NCBI GenBank assembly: GCA_002336915.1
Contig: DDET01000056.1
Coordinates: 1 to 27,154, forward strand
DNA: 27,154 nt
Direction of reading: 5' to 3'
Source: Bacteroidetes bacterium UBA1947
Lineage (GTDB): Bacteria; Bacteroidota; Bacteroidia; Chitinophagales; Chitinophagaceae
Below, one piece after another: positions 5,853 to 13,742 of the stretch (positions are counted from its first letter, which is position 1; every line of letters begins with the position of its first letter). Below the pieces are notes generated by a model, which was not told the DNA's origin, made no database searches, and saw only the letters and a list, made by a program, of their open reading frames with translations. A program made the translations under genes and the position numbers.

Positions 5853-7085
5853 ATGAAAAAACTGAGTCTCCTATTAGCAGTATTGTTCCTGTCGGCATAT
5901 GCTAAGGCACAGGGCCCGGAAGTAACATCCTGGGTACGCAATACCACCAATGCCACAGGCTATAATAATATCCTGTCCAACTGCCAGGCCATACAGTACT
6001 CCACGGGCAATGTATACGTAAGCTGCACCTGCATACCCGGCTACGACATAGGTCCATGGACGGGCAACCCGAATGTGGCTGCCAACCAGAACTTCGTTTA
6101 TAAGTTCACCCGCAACCCGCAGCAGAATACCGGCGCTCCTGTAGCCATAGGCCTGGGCCATATAGGCGTATGGACCAACGGGGTAAGCATCTTTAATGCC
6201 GACGATGCCCAGACCTACAACAACCAGGGTGTTTGGCACCGCAATGCCTACTTCTTCGAGGGGCAGGGATTTGACAGCTGCCTGGGTCACCCCCAGCAGA
6301 ACGGTGAATATCACCACCACGTAAGCCCCGCCTGCCTGTACAACGATATGGACAGCACGCATCATTCGCCCATTATAGGCTATGCCTTCGATGGCTTCCC
6401 GGTATATGGCGCCTATGCATATACCAATACCAATGGCACCGGCCCTATAAAAAGGATGACCCCATCGTACCAGAAACGTACTATGGCCGATCGTACTACA
6501 TTGCCTGATGGCTCACCCGCAGCATCTGCAGGCCCTGCCATCAATGCTACCTACCCCATAGGCGCATTCATACAGGACTATGAGTTCATCAGCGGCAGCG
6601 GCGATCTTGATTCAAACAATGGCCGCTTCTGCGTAACGCCGGAATACCCCGCAGGCACCTACGCATACTTTGTAACTATCGACGCCAGCCGTACCCCCGT
6701 ATACCCCTATACGCTTGGTGCGCACTACTACGGCACCGTGCAGGCAGGCAATACCGGCCCCGGCGGCGGCCATGTGACCATTACCGAGGCCACAACCCCA
6801 TATAATGGCCCTACAGCAGTTAATAATATAAATAGGAATATTAAATTTGAGTTATATCCTAACCCTGTAAAAGATTTTGCCTATATTTATTTCGCGCCCG
6901 AAAGTGCTAACAACATTACCGGTACAATTTTAGACGCAAAAGGCAATGTGGTAAAGATGATCAGCTACATGCAACCTAGCATATCCTACACACTCGACTT
7001 TACAACCCTACCTGCAGGCATATACACACTGCAACTATTGTGCGCTAAGGACCGTGTGACGCAGAAAATAGTTGTGACGAGATAA
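5853..7085 (+). CDS. secreted YHYH-domain protein with T9SS sorting tail
   Basis: A 410-residue secreted protein. Residues 1-19 form a signal peptide (MKKLSLLLAVLFLSAYAKAQ). The central region (about 90-300) carries the YHYH-domain signature: GVWHRNAYFFEGQGFDSCLGHPQ, then GEYHHHVSP, and GYAFDGFPVYG. The His cluster suggests metal binding, but the family's reaction is not established. The C-terminus (about 330-410) is a type IX secretion sorting domain with FELYPNPVKDF and LPAGIYTLQL before a basic end (TQKIVVTR). The product should thus cross the outer membrane and be released or anchored on the surface. The ATG at 5853 is set by the signal peptide. A hairpin terminator follows 42 bases after the stop. 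Confidence 0.88.
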   Translation: MKKLSLLLAVLFLSAYAKAQGPEVTSWVRNTTNATGYNNILSNCQAIQYSTGNVYVSCTCIPGYDIGPWTGNPNVAANQNFVYKFTRNPQQNTGAPVAIGLGHIGVWTNGVSIFNADDAQTYNNQGVWHRNAYFFEGQGFDSCLGHPQQNGEYHHHVSPACLYNDMDSTHHSPIIGYAFDGFPVYGAYAYTNTNGTGPIKRMTPSYQKRTMADRTTLPDGSPAASAGPAINATYPIGAFIQDYEFISGSGDLDSNNGRFCVTPEYPAGTYAYFVTIDASRTPVYPYTLGAHYYGTVQAGNTGPGGGHVTITEATTPYNGPTAVNNINRNIKFELYPNPVKDFAYIYFAPESANNITGTILDAKGNVVKMISYMQPSISYTLDFTTLPAGIYTLQLLCAKDRVTQKIVVTR

Positions 7086-7127
7086 ATAAAGATTTTGAAT
7101 CTAAGGGGAAAATGGGGTTTTTTCATT

Positions 7128-7161
7128 GCATAGCTGTCGACGGGCAGCTATGCGCTTTTTT
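7128..7161 (+). terminator. intrinsic terminator after the YHYH gene
   Basis: GCATAGCTG (7128-7136) and CAGCTATGC (7145-7153) form a perfect 9-bp stem with an 8-base loop, followed by GC and six Ts (7156-7161). It overlaps the in-frame upstream starts of the next gene (TTG 7126, ATG 7150), which favours the later ATG at 7180 for that gene. Confidence 0.75.
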
Positions 7162-7179
7162 GGTAGCTTTGCCATCCTG

Positions 7180-7830
7180 ATGCGCCGCTTAACACTTGTA
7201 TTTACTGCATTACTGCTCTTGCTCTCAGCTTCTGAAACGGAAGCGCAACCCTTTGAAAGCATCAAACTAAAAACGGGCGACCTCATATTCCAAAACCTGG
7301 ACTGCGGTGGGCTCTGCGATGCGATAGAGGCAGTGACACAGGGCTTTGAGGGGCATAAGTTCTCACACATAGGCCTTGTCTATCAAAGGAATGACAGCAC
7401 TTACATCATAGAGGCAATGGGGCCGGGAGTAAGGCTTATAAGCCTTGCCGAGTTCAAAAAGCGCTCGGCACATAAGCTGTACGCAGGCAGGCTGAAGCCG
7501 CAATACCAAAAGCTGGTACCTGCAGCTATCAAATATTCACTCGCATCGATGGGTATTGCTTATGATGATGCCTTCCTGTATGACAATAACAAGTACTACT
7601 GCTCAGAGCTCATATACGATGCATTCATGAAGGCCAATAACAACAAGCCATTCTTTAAGCTGGAGCCCATGACCTTCAAGCAGCCCGGCACTAAAGCATA
7701 CTTCCCGGTATGGGTAGATTATTATGCAAAGCTTCATATGCCCATACCTGAAGGAAAAGAGGGCATTAATCCCGGTGGTATATCCCGCTCAGCTAAGCTT
7801 ACTATTCTCAATCCCAAAGGGGCGGAATAA
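7180..7830 (+). CDS. YiiX/YaeF-like permuted papain-fold enzyme, exported
   Basis: A 216-residue protein from the ATG at 7180. It has a signal peptide (MRRLTLVFTALLLLLSASETEAQ). KTGDLIFQNLDC opens the domain, FSHIGLVY supplies the catalytic His (about residue 63), IIEAMGPGVR follows, and YYCSELIYDAF supplies the catalytic Cys (about 141). His before Cys is the permuted order of the YiiX branch of the NlpC/P60 superfamily. Such enzymes are thought to cut amide bonds in peptidoglycan or lipid-linked substrates. The substrate here is unknown. The frame is open back to 7126, but those starts lie in a terminator hairpin. It is convergent with the beta-barrel gene. Confidence 0.85.
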   Translation: MRRLTLVFTALLLLLSASETEAQPFESIKLKTGDLIFQNLDCGGLCDAIEAVTQGFEGHKFSHIGLVYQRNDSTYIIEAMGPGVRLISLAEFKKRSAHKLYAGRLKPQYQKLVPAAIKYSLASMGIAYDDAFLYDNNKYYCSELIYDAFMKANNNKPFFKLEPMTFKQPGTKAYFPVWVDYYAKLHMPIPEGKEGINPGGISRSAKLTILNPKGAE

Positions 7831-7855
7831 AAAAAGCTCCCCGGGAACGGGGAGC
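7829..7855 (-). terminator. intrinsic terminator for the beta-barrel gene
   Basis: GCTCCCC (7836-7842) and GGGGAGC (7849-7855) form a 7-bp GC-rich stem with a 6-base loop. On the minus strand it is followed by seven Ts (7829-7835). It ends transcripts of the outer-membrane protein gene 28 bases after its stop codon. The plus-strand side has no T run, so it would act weakly for the YiiX-like gene. Confidence 0.85.
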
Positions 7856-7883
7856 ATGAACCATTCTATTGTGTGCTTATTCT

Positions 7884-8756
7884 TTATAAGTTGAATGAAA
7901 TACCACCTACAAAGCCAAATGTGCTGTAAGGTATGACATACTTTGGTATTGCAGTGCCTGTGGCATCACGTTTATTATATTCGAGCGAGCGCTGCGGTTC
8001 GGGGATGGTATTGAGCCTGTCCTCACCATTGACCGTATACTTTGTGATGGTGGTCTCTTTGGCGTATAGCGAGAGTGCCGTGATATCCAGCTCACCAAAG
8101 AGCTTGATCTTATTACTGATATGAATGGTGCCGCCAAGGCCGCCATATACGCCCACAAAGAACCGGGGCTTGGTAACAGCGGTGCTGGCGTATACATTGT
8201 TGTCATCGCCCGGGCCGCCCTGGGTTTCGGCTGTAGTGGTTATATTACCCACCACAGGTATAGCCAGGCCGAATTTACCGAAGGCATCCACATAGTCGTA
8301 AGTGTTCTGTATCACCAGCGCGGGTGTGATAAGCACAGGCATGGCGGTGGAAGTGGTGGCCTGCACCCTGCTGCCATACTGCGACACAAGCCCGCCACTG
8401 ACATCGAACTTATAGTTGGATGGTGCGGCCGTGGTTTGTATACCGGCTTCAACACCTACATAGTCGCTGAACATGTAGCCAGCCGCCAACCGGAACTGCA
8501 GGCCCGACATGTAAGAGGCGCGTTGTGGCTGGTTGAACGTGTTATCGGTCGTAACACCGTCCTGGCTGGGTACGCCGGTGATGGTAAGGTTGGTGCGCAT
8601 TAAGGGCAGGGCGTAGGCTGCGCTAAAGCGGATGTAGGTCTTAGGCATTTTGTACTCCGTAGTGTACCAGTTCTTGTGCGGTTTTGTGTCCGGTCCTGCA
8701 AAGCCTTGTGTGGCGATAAAGATCGCCATGATCATTGTAATGATGCTCTTGCTCAT
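7884..8756 (-). CDS. outer-membrane beta-barrel protein
   Basis: A 290-residue protein with a signal peptide (about residues 1-20, ending GFAG). It has repeated amphipathic strands such as TYIRFSAAYALPL, LQFRLAAGYMFSDYVGVEAGI and FFVGVYGGLGGTIHISNKIKLFGELDI, and it ends in the strand FGFVGGISFNL. This is the pattern of a small outer-membrane barrel of the OmpA-barrel/PorT-like kind, with perhaps 8-10 strands. The role (pore, structural, or part of a secretion or adhesion system) cannot be told. It stands alone between the YiiX-like gene and the end of the polysaccharide operon. Confidence 0.85.
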   Translation of the reverse strand: MSKSIITMIMAIFIATQGFAGPDTKPHKNWYTTEYKMPKTYIRFSAAYALPLMRTNLTITGVPSQDGVTTDNTFNQPQRASYMSGLQFRLAAGYMFSDYVGVEAGIQTTAAPSNYKFDVSGGLVSQYGSRVQATTSTAMPVLITPALVIQNTYDYVDAFGKFGLAIPVVGNITTTAETQGGPGDDNNVYASTAVTKPRFFVGVYGGLGGTIHISNKIKLFGELDITALSLYAKETTITKYTVNGEDRLNTIPEPQRSLEYNKRDATGTAIPKYVIPYSTFGFVGGISFNL

Positions 8757-8874
8757 AAGAAAAAGTTTTTGTTAAAGAATATTGTTTCTATATGGTAACA
8801 GAGGACTTTAAATTGAACTCTCCCATCAGTTATTCTTATTCCTGTTCCTTTATTCCTGCATCGTAATTTATAAG

Positions 8875-10044
8875 CTAGATAGCTGCGTGTATTTTAGTAT
8901 TGTCTTTGCTTAGTTCGTTAATGAGGTTATGAATTGTTGTTTTGATACGGTCCAGTTCTGCATCGGTAAGGTTTGAGCCTGAGGGCAGGCAAAGTCCTTG
9001 CTCGAAGAGGTGCTCAGCTGTACCATCGCCATAGAAGGCAGTGCCGTTGAATACGGGCTGCATGTGCATGGGTTTCCATAATGGGCGCGACTCTATGTTT
9101 TGAGCTTCGAGGGCGAGGCGTAATGTTTCCCTTGTCATGCCGCTCAGCCTGGGGTCAACAAGTATGGTGGTGAGCCAGCGGTTGCTGAAATATCCCTTAG
9201 GCTCAGCCACGAATGTGATGCCGGGCATATGCGCCATTTCTTTGCAATGCCAGTCGAATATGCGCCTTCTCTGTGCTATGCGTGTATCCAGTACTTCCAT
9301 TTGTCCGCGGCCTATGCCCGCGCATATATTGCTCATGCGGTAGTTGTAACCTACATGCGAGTGCTGGTAATGTGGTGCTTCGTCGCGCGCCTGGGTAGAC
9401 AGGAAACGGGCCTTGCTAACTATATCGCTATCGTGCGATACCAGTGCACCGCCACCTGAGGTAGTTATGATCTTGTTACCATTGAAAGACAGTGCTGCTA
9501 TACGGCCAAATGTGCCGCACATCTTACCATTTATAGAAGAGCCAAGCGCCTCAGCAGCATCTTCCAAAACGGGTATATCGTAGCTGTTAGCTATGGCCAT
9601 TATCTCGTCCATCTTTGCCGGCATGCCATAAAGGTGCACGGGTATGATGGCTTTTGGTTTTTTGCCTCTTGCCAGCCTGTCTTTAATAGCCTCTTCCAAA
9701 AAGCGGGGCGACATATTCCATGTCTCATCCTCACTATCCACGAACACAGGAACTGCGCCGAGGTACATAATAGGATTGGCTGATGCCGAGAAAGTAAAGC
9801 TCTGGCAGATCACTTCATCGCCGGGTTTAACACCAAGCAATACTAGCCCTAAATGCAAAGCAGCAGTGCCTGAACTCAGGGCAGCTACGTGCACATCTTC
9901 TTTGAGGAAAGATGCAATGTCCTGCTCAAGGCCGTTGACATTAGGGCCAAGCGGTGCCACCCAATTCGTATCGAATGCTTCCTTTACAAATTTTTCTTCG
10001 GTGCCGCCCATGTGCGGAGATGATAGCCATATTTTTTGCTGCAT
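8875..10044 (-). CDS. DegT/DnrJ/EryC1-type PLP aminotransferase (PglE-like)
   Basis: A 389-residue sugar aminotransferase of the DegT/StrS family. It would convert a UDP-4-keto-6-deoxy sugar to the 4-amino sugar with PLP and glutamate. The N-terminal LSSPHMGGTEEKFVKEAF is typical of the PglE/bacillosamine branch. LSSGTAALHLGL (57-68) binds PLP phosphate, EDAAEALGS (161-169) holds the ring-binding Asp, and Lys191 in SFNGNKIITTSGGG is the Schiff-base lysine. The family Y/R acceptor block VGYNYRMSN is present. It is the last gene of the operon, 30 bases after a PglD-like acetyltransferase and close to a PglC-like transferase, so the three probably make and attach one amino sugar. Confidence 0.9.
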   Translation of the reverse strand: MQQKIWLSSPHMGGTEEKFVKEAFDTNWVAPLGPNVNGLEQDIASFLKEDVHVAALSSGTAALHLGLVLLGVKPGDEVICQSFTFSASANPIMYLGAVPVFVDSEDETWNMSPRFLEEAIKDRLARGKKPKAIIPVHLYGMPAKMDEIMAIANSYDIPVLEDAAEALGSSINGKMCGTFGRIAALSFNGNKIITTSGGGALVSHDSDIVSKARFLSTQARDEAPHYQHSHVGYNYRMSNICAGIGRGQMEVLDTRIAQRRRIFDWHCKEMAHMPGITFVAEPKGYFSNRWLTTILVDPRLSGMTRETLRLALEAQNIESRPLWKPMHMQPVFNGTAFYGDGTAEHLFEQGLCLPSGSNLTDAELDRIKTTIHNLINELSKDNTKIHAAI

Positions 10045-10074
10045 AGTACTAGCCTGTTTTCGATGGTTATAATA

Positions 10075-10722
10075 TTACTGGTTGTGAAATTTTATTGCTT
10101 TTGCCGGTATGCCTACTGCGGTGCATTCGTCGGGCAGGGTCTTTGACACTACTGCGCCTGCGCCCACAATTGTAAAGCGGCCGATATCGAGCTGGTTAAT
10201 GATCTTGGCACCTGTGCCCACATAAACACCTTCCTTTATCAATACCTCGCCCGATATGTTTACACCCGGCATGAAGGAAGCGTAGTCTTCTATTACCGTA
10301 TCATGGCCCACCGTGCATGCGAGGTTCAGTATTACGAACCGGCCTATTTTAATATTTATAGTGATGATGCAGCCTGCGCAAATAATGCAGCCTTCGCCAA
10401 TTGTTACATCGTCGTTGCCTATAAGTACATTGGGGTGTATAAGGGTGGGGTAGGTAACTTTATCATTCTTAATGTTATTGACGATCTTCTTTTTAGTGTC
10501 GGGGCTGCCTACTGCGAATGCAAGGCAGAGCGGTTCTGCAAAAGCATTTAGCTCCTCCTTTGCACCCAGCACGGGGTATCCGTTTACCATGGTGCCTTTA
10601 GGAGTGCCATCGTCAAAATAGCCTATGAATTCATAGGTATTTGATGATGCATTAATTTGATCTATCAGCATTTTTACTTCCCTTCCAAAACCTCCTGCGC
10701 CATATACGGCTATTTTTTTCAT
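10075..10722 (-). CDS. PglD/NeuD-like sugar O/N-acetyltransferase
   Basis: A 215-residue enzyme in two parts. A Rossmann-like N-terminal domain (KIAVYGAGGFGREVKMLI) binds the UDP-sugar. A left-handed beta-helix of hexapeptide repeats (about 95-205) binds acetyl-CoA. CTVGHDTVIEDYASF holds His140, the expected catalytic base of PglD. It would N-acetylate the 4-amino sugar made by the adjacent aminotransferase to give a 2,4-diacetamido sugar of the bacillosamine type. It lies 11 bases after the PglC-like gene. The alternative is a NeuD-type O-acetyltransferase, but the neighbours favour PglD. Confidence 0.88.
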   Translation of the reverse strand: MKKIAVYGAGGFGREVKMLIDQINASSNTYEFIGYFDDGTPKGTMVNGYPVLGAKEELNAFAEPLCLAFAVGSPDTKKKIVNNIKNDKVTYPTLIHPNVLIGNDDVTIGEGCIICAGCIITINIKIGRFVILNLACTVGHDTVIEDYASFMPGVNISGEVLIKEGVYVGTGAKIINQLDIGRFTIVGAGAVVSKTLPDECTAVGIPAKAIKFHNQ

Positions 10723-10733
10723 GCGGTGCGTGT

Positions 10734-11339
10734 TTATTTAGTTCCTGTAAAGCGTTCCATCGTTGCGGCCGTGGCCGAGTTAATTCCTTCGGGTTGCAAT
10801 ACCTTCTTTATGGTAAGCAGGCATATTTTGAAATCGAGCGCAAAGCTCATATTGTCCACATACCAAACGTCGTATTCAAATTTCTGTTCCCAGCTAATGG
10901 CATTGCGGCCGTTCACTTGTGCCCAGCCTGATATGCCGGGTAGCACCTCGTGGCGGCGTAACTGCCTGTGCGTATATAAGGGCAGGTAGTCGACCAGCAA
11001 TGGGCGCGGGCCTATAAAGCTCATGGTGCCGTTGAGTATATTGAACAACTGTGGCAATTCATCGAGTGAGTATTTCCTCAGCATGATGCCTGTAGGCGTT
11101 AGTCTTTTTTCATCGGTGAGCAGGTCGCCATTCCCATCCCTGGTATCCAGCATGGTCTTGAACTTATACACATTAAAGGGTTTGTTATTGAGCCCAACCC
11201 TTCTTTGCTTAAAAATAATGTTCCCTCCTTTGAGTGCAAGTAACAGATATATGCACACGCAAAAGATGACCGGCGAAAGCAGGACCACTAATGCCAGTGC
11301 GAGTATGATATCAAACAGCCTTTTGAAGAACAGGTACAT
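10734..11339 (-). CDS. PglC-like polyprenyl phosphate phosphoglycosyl transferase
   Basis: A 201-residue monotopic phosphoglycosyl transferase that would start the repeat unit by moving a sugar-1-phosphate from UDP to undecaprenyl phosphate. A reentrant membrane helix (about 8-35, with the Ser-Pro break LLSPVIF) comes first. VYKFKTM follows, then SLDELPQLFNILNG with the catalytic Asp93-Glu94 pair, and MSFIGPRPL. The short length and the lack of an extra N-terminal domain match the minimal PglC type rather than the long WbaP type. It overlaps the upstream GT4 gene by 29 bases. Confidence 0.92.
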   Translation of the reverse strand: MYLFFKRLFDIILALALVVLLSPVIFCVCIYLLLALKGGNIIFKQRRVGLNNKPFNVYKFKTMLDTRDGNGDLLTDEKRLTPTGIMLRKYSLDELPQLFNILNGTMSFIGPRPLLVDYLPLYTHRQLRRHEVLPGISGWAQVNGRNAISWEQKFEYDVWYVDNMSFALDFKICLLTIKKVLQPEGINSATAATMERFTGTK

Positions 11340-12477
11340 AGTCTGTGTGCTTATTTAATATGCTATTATAAATCTGGTATACTTCTTTTCCTGTGTTGTT
11401 CACGTCCAGTATCGTAGTCAGCATCTTACGGCCTGTTATGGCCATATCCTTTGCTGCCGGGTAGTTGTGGTAAGCATCCATGATGCAATCGGCAATTTCC
11501 GATGGCGAACCGGGATTTACCAGGTAGCCTGTAACACCGGGTACTACAATATCGGGCAGGCCGCCTACATTGCTGGCAATGGTGGGCACCTCGAGCAATA
11601 AAGATTCGGCAGCGCCGCCCAGGTTCTCGCTATAGGACGGATGGACTACTACGTCGATGTCTCCGTATAGCTCGGGAACATCACTGCGTGAGCCCATGAA
11701 GTAGATATTGTCTCCACACAGCCTCTTGCCCATTTCCATTAACCCCATCTCATATTCCATTGCACCATCCCATGCGCCACCGATTACTACTGCCTTGATC
11801 TTTTTGTTTTGCGCAATGCATTTTGCCATTGCCTCGAAAAAGTCCTCATGGCCTTTGATGCCTTTCTTTTGGCCTATGTATTTCTTGGGCTTGTACATAT
11901 AGGCGACCATGGCCACGATGAAATCATCTTCGTTGAGCCCCAATACAGTCCTTAAATCTCCTTTCGGATGCCTTTTAACAAAGGTCATGTCGGTGCCATA
12001 GTAGGAAAGAAATACACGCTCCGGTGCGATACCGCTTAGTACGTACTTGTCTTGCGTCCATTTACAGGAGGCTATCCAACGATCATATTTATTGCTGGTC
12101 ACCAAGTCGGCATTCCTGAACAGGTAGTGTTCAAGATGCAGTGGGCCGGGTACCTGGAATACCAGTGGTATCTCCAGCTTGTTGAACATCCGGTACAGCC
12201 TGGCATATAATGTGGTGATCAGGAAATGGCTATGGATGATATCGGGCTTGTATACCTTTATTATCTTTTTGAATGAACGGAAGGATGACCACAATTTCTG
12301 CGGTGCCAGCGAGAACTCGAAATAGAATACTTCAACACCATCTGCAGTGTATTTGTCCGACATCTTGCCTTCGGGCAGGCATACTGCCACTTCGGCACCC
12401 TGTGCTGTAAGCACCTGTATCTGCCTGTATGCCCATGTGGCGCCTACGCCTGTTTTTATAAGATGCAGTACTTTCAT
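11311..12477 (-). CDS. family 4 glycosyltransferase
   Basis: A 388-residue GT-B fold enzyme. The N-terminal Rossmann half begins MKVLHLIKTGVGATWAYRQI and contains IIHSHFLITTLYARL. The C-terminal donor-binding half includes VAYMYKPKKYIGQKKGIKGH and the acidic motif YSENLGGAAESLLLEVPTIA with Glu284 and Glu291. Their spacing is one residue shorter than the usual EX7E, so the assignment of the second Glu is open. It ends NVGGLPDIVVPGVTGYLV, typical of retaining GT4 enzymes. It would add one sugar of the repeat unit on the cytoplasmic face. It overlaps both flanking genes (4 bases and 29 bases), which implies translational coupling. Confidence 0.9.
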   Translation of the reverse strand: MKVLHLIKTGVGATWAYRQIQVLTAQGAEVAVCLPEGKMSDKYTADGVEVFYFEFSLAPQKLWSSFRSFKKIIKVYKPDIIHSHFLITTLYARLYRMFNKLEIPLVFQVPGPLHLEHYLFRNADLVTSNKYDRWIASCKWTQDKYVLSGIAPERVFLSYYGTDMTFVKRHPKGDLRTVLGLNEDDFIVAMVAYMYKPKKYIGQKKGIKGHEDFFEAMAKCIAQNKKIKAVVIGGAWDGAMEYEMGLMEMGKRLCGDNIYFMGSRSDVPELYGDIDVVVHPSYSENLGGAAESLLLEVPTIASNVGGLPDIVVPGVTGYLVNPGSPSEIADCIMDAYHNYPAAKDMAITGRKMLTTILDVNNTGKEVYQIYNSILNKHTDYVPVLQKAV

Positions 12478-13658
12478 GCACTCGCTTTTAAAACGGTTGA
12501 GTAGAATCCCATCCTTTCTTTATCCAACCTGTTGTTTGTATATTGTTTTGCAGTTTCAATATTTTGTGTTGACATCGCTTCCAGCTTATTGCTATCAGCA
12601 CCTACTTTCATGATAAGCGCAGCCAGTTGCTCAGGATGCTCTTTTTCGAAGAGGCATTCTTCATGCAGCAGTTCAGGTATGCCACCCACTCTGGAGCCGA
12701 TGCATGCAAGGCCCCGGGCCATTGCTTCGATCATTGCACGGGGCAGGCCTTCGGTCCTTGATGCGAGAACAAAGAGATCTGAATTGTCCATCTCGTGCTC
12801 TATCAATGCACGTTCGGTAATGGTGCCTTTGAAGGAGACATGATCTGCGATACCAAGGTCGCCGGCCATTTGTCTAACCTTTTCCAGGTTAAGACCGCCA
12901 CCCAGCCATGTCATATGAAAGGGGAAGCCTTTTGCTTTGCAGATAGCGAGTGCTTCTAAAAGTGTATCGGGACCCTTGTACATCTGGTCGAGGATGCCGA
13001 TAGATAGTATATGTAGTATTTTGTTCGTGCTTTTCTTTTTGGAGCCGGATAATATACTGTGCTCGGATAAATTGATGCTGGAGAAGAAGTAAGGATGCAC
13101 CGTGCCGGCAGCGGGATATTTAACAGGCAGTATGGTACGCTCTACATAAGCAGCGGCCTTTGCGCGGCGTATAATAGAACGTGTCCTTCGTACGAACATG
13201 CCGCCAAAGGGTTTGTATAATGCGGGCAGTGATGCGAACACTTCTTCAGGATCGCCCACCATCTCAATGCCATAAGCGCGTCGTGCCATGCTGCGGCTGC
13301 TCATGAAGAACAGCACACCTATTATGGAGGGCATACGCAATATGTATGGGTTATTATCTGCCGCTATTATTTTCTTGATCTCTTTGATAACAGAAGGCAT
13401 GTTCTTCACCAGGTTGGGGATGCCGTGATAGTAGGGTACAGCGGTAAATGAGACATTGGGCCCTGTCACCTTCTTCCAGTTGCCAGCTATATCATTATTG
13501 CTAACGGGCTTGGCGCGGGCGATAATATGCACCTCGTCAAATACCATCAGGTATCTTTGCCAGAACAGGTAATCGAAAGATGCGTCGGTATAGATATGCC
13601 CGAGCTCGTCTTTATAAAACCGAAATTCCAGTATGATATTTACTGTTTTTGTTTTCAT
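12474..13658 (-). CDS. family 4 glycosyltransferase
   Basis: A 394-residue GT-B enzyme. The acceptor half contains LEFRFYKDELGHIYTDASFDY, a start often seen in Bacteroidota capsule GT4 proteins. The donor half has LHILSIGILDQMYKGPDTLLEAL and the EX7E motif ASRTEGLPRAMIEAMARG, then IGSRVGGIPELL. The sugar specificity cannot be read from sequence. It follows an 84-base gap that holds a strong hairpin, the largest gap inside the operon. Its end overlaps the next gene by 4 bases. Confidence 0.9.
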   Translation of the reverse strand: MKTKTVNIILEFRFYKDELGHIYTDASFDYLFWQRYLMVFDEVHIIARAKPVSNNDIAGNWKKVTGPNVSFTAVPYYHGIPNLVKNMPSVIKEIKKIIAADNNPYILRMPSIIGVLFFMSSRSMARRAYGIEMVGDPEEVFASLPALYKPFGGMFVRRTRSIIRRAKAAAYVERTILPVKYPAAGTVHPYFFSSINLSEHSILSGSKKKSTNKILHILSIGILDQMYKGPDTLLEALAICKAKGFPFHMTWLGGGLNLEKVRQMAGDLGIADHVSFKGTITERALIEHEMDNSDLFVLASRTEGLPRAMIEAMARGLACIGSRVGGIPELLHEECLFEKEHPEQLAALIMKVGADSNKLEAMSTQNIETAKQYTNNRLDKERMGFYSTVLKASA

Positions 13659-13673
13659 GTCTCTCTCTATGAA

Positions 13674-13706
13674 ACAGCCTTATCAAGGAGAACGATAAGG
13701 GGCTGT
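13674..13706 (-). promoter_or_regulatory. intra-operon hairpin
   Basis: ACAGCC plus TTATC (13674-13684) pairs with GATAA and GGCTGT (13694-13706), with a 2-base bulge and a 9-base loop, for 11 pairs in all. On the minus strand it is followed by TTTC, too short a T run for a good terminator. It lies 16 bases before the start codon of the GT4 gene at 13658 and could act as a partial terminator, RNA processing or stability site between the two halves of the operon. Confidence 0.5.
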
Positions 13707-13742
13707 AAAATTTGTTCTTTTATTCTGTTTATACTACATAAG

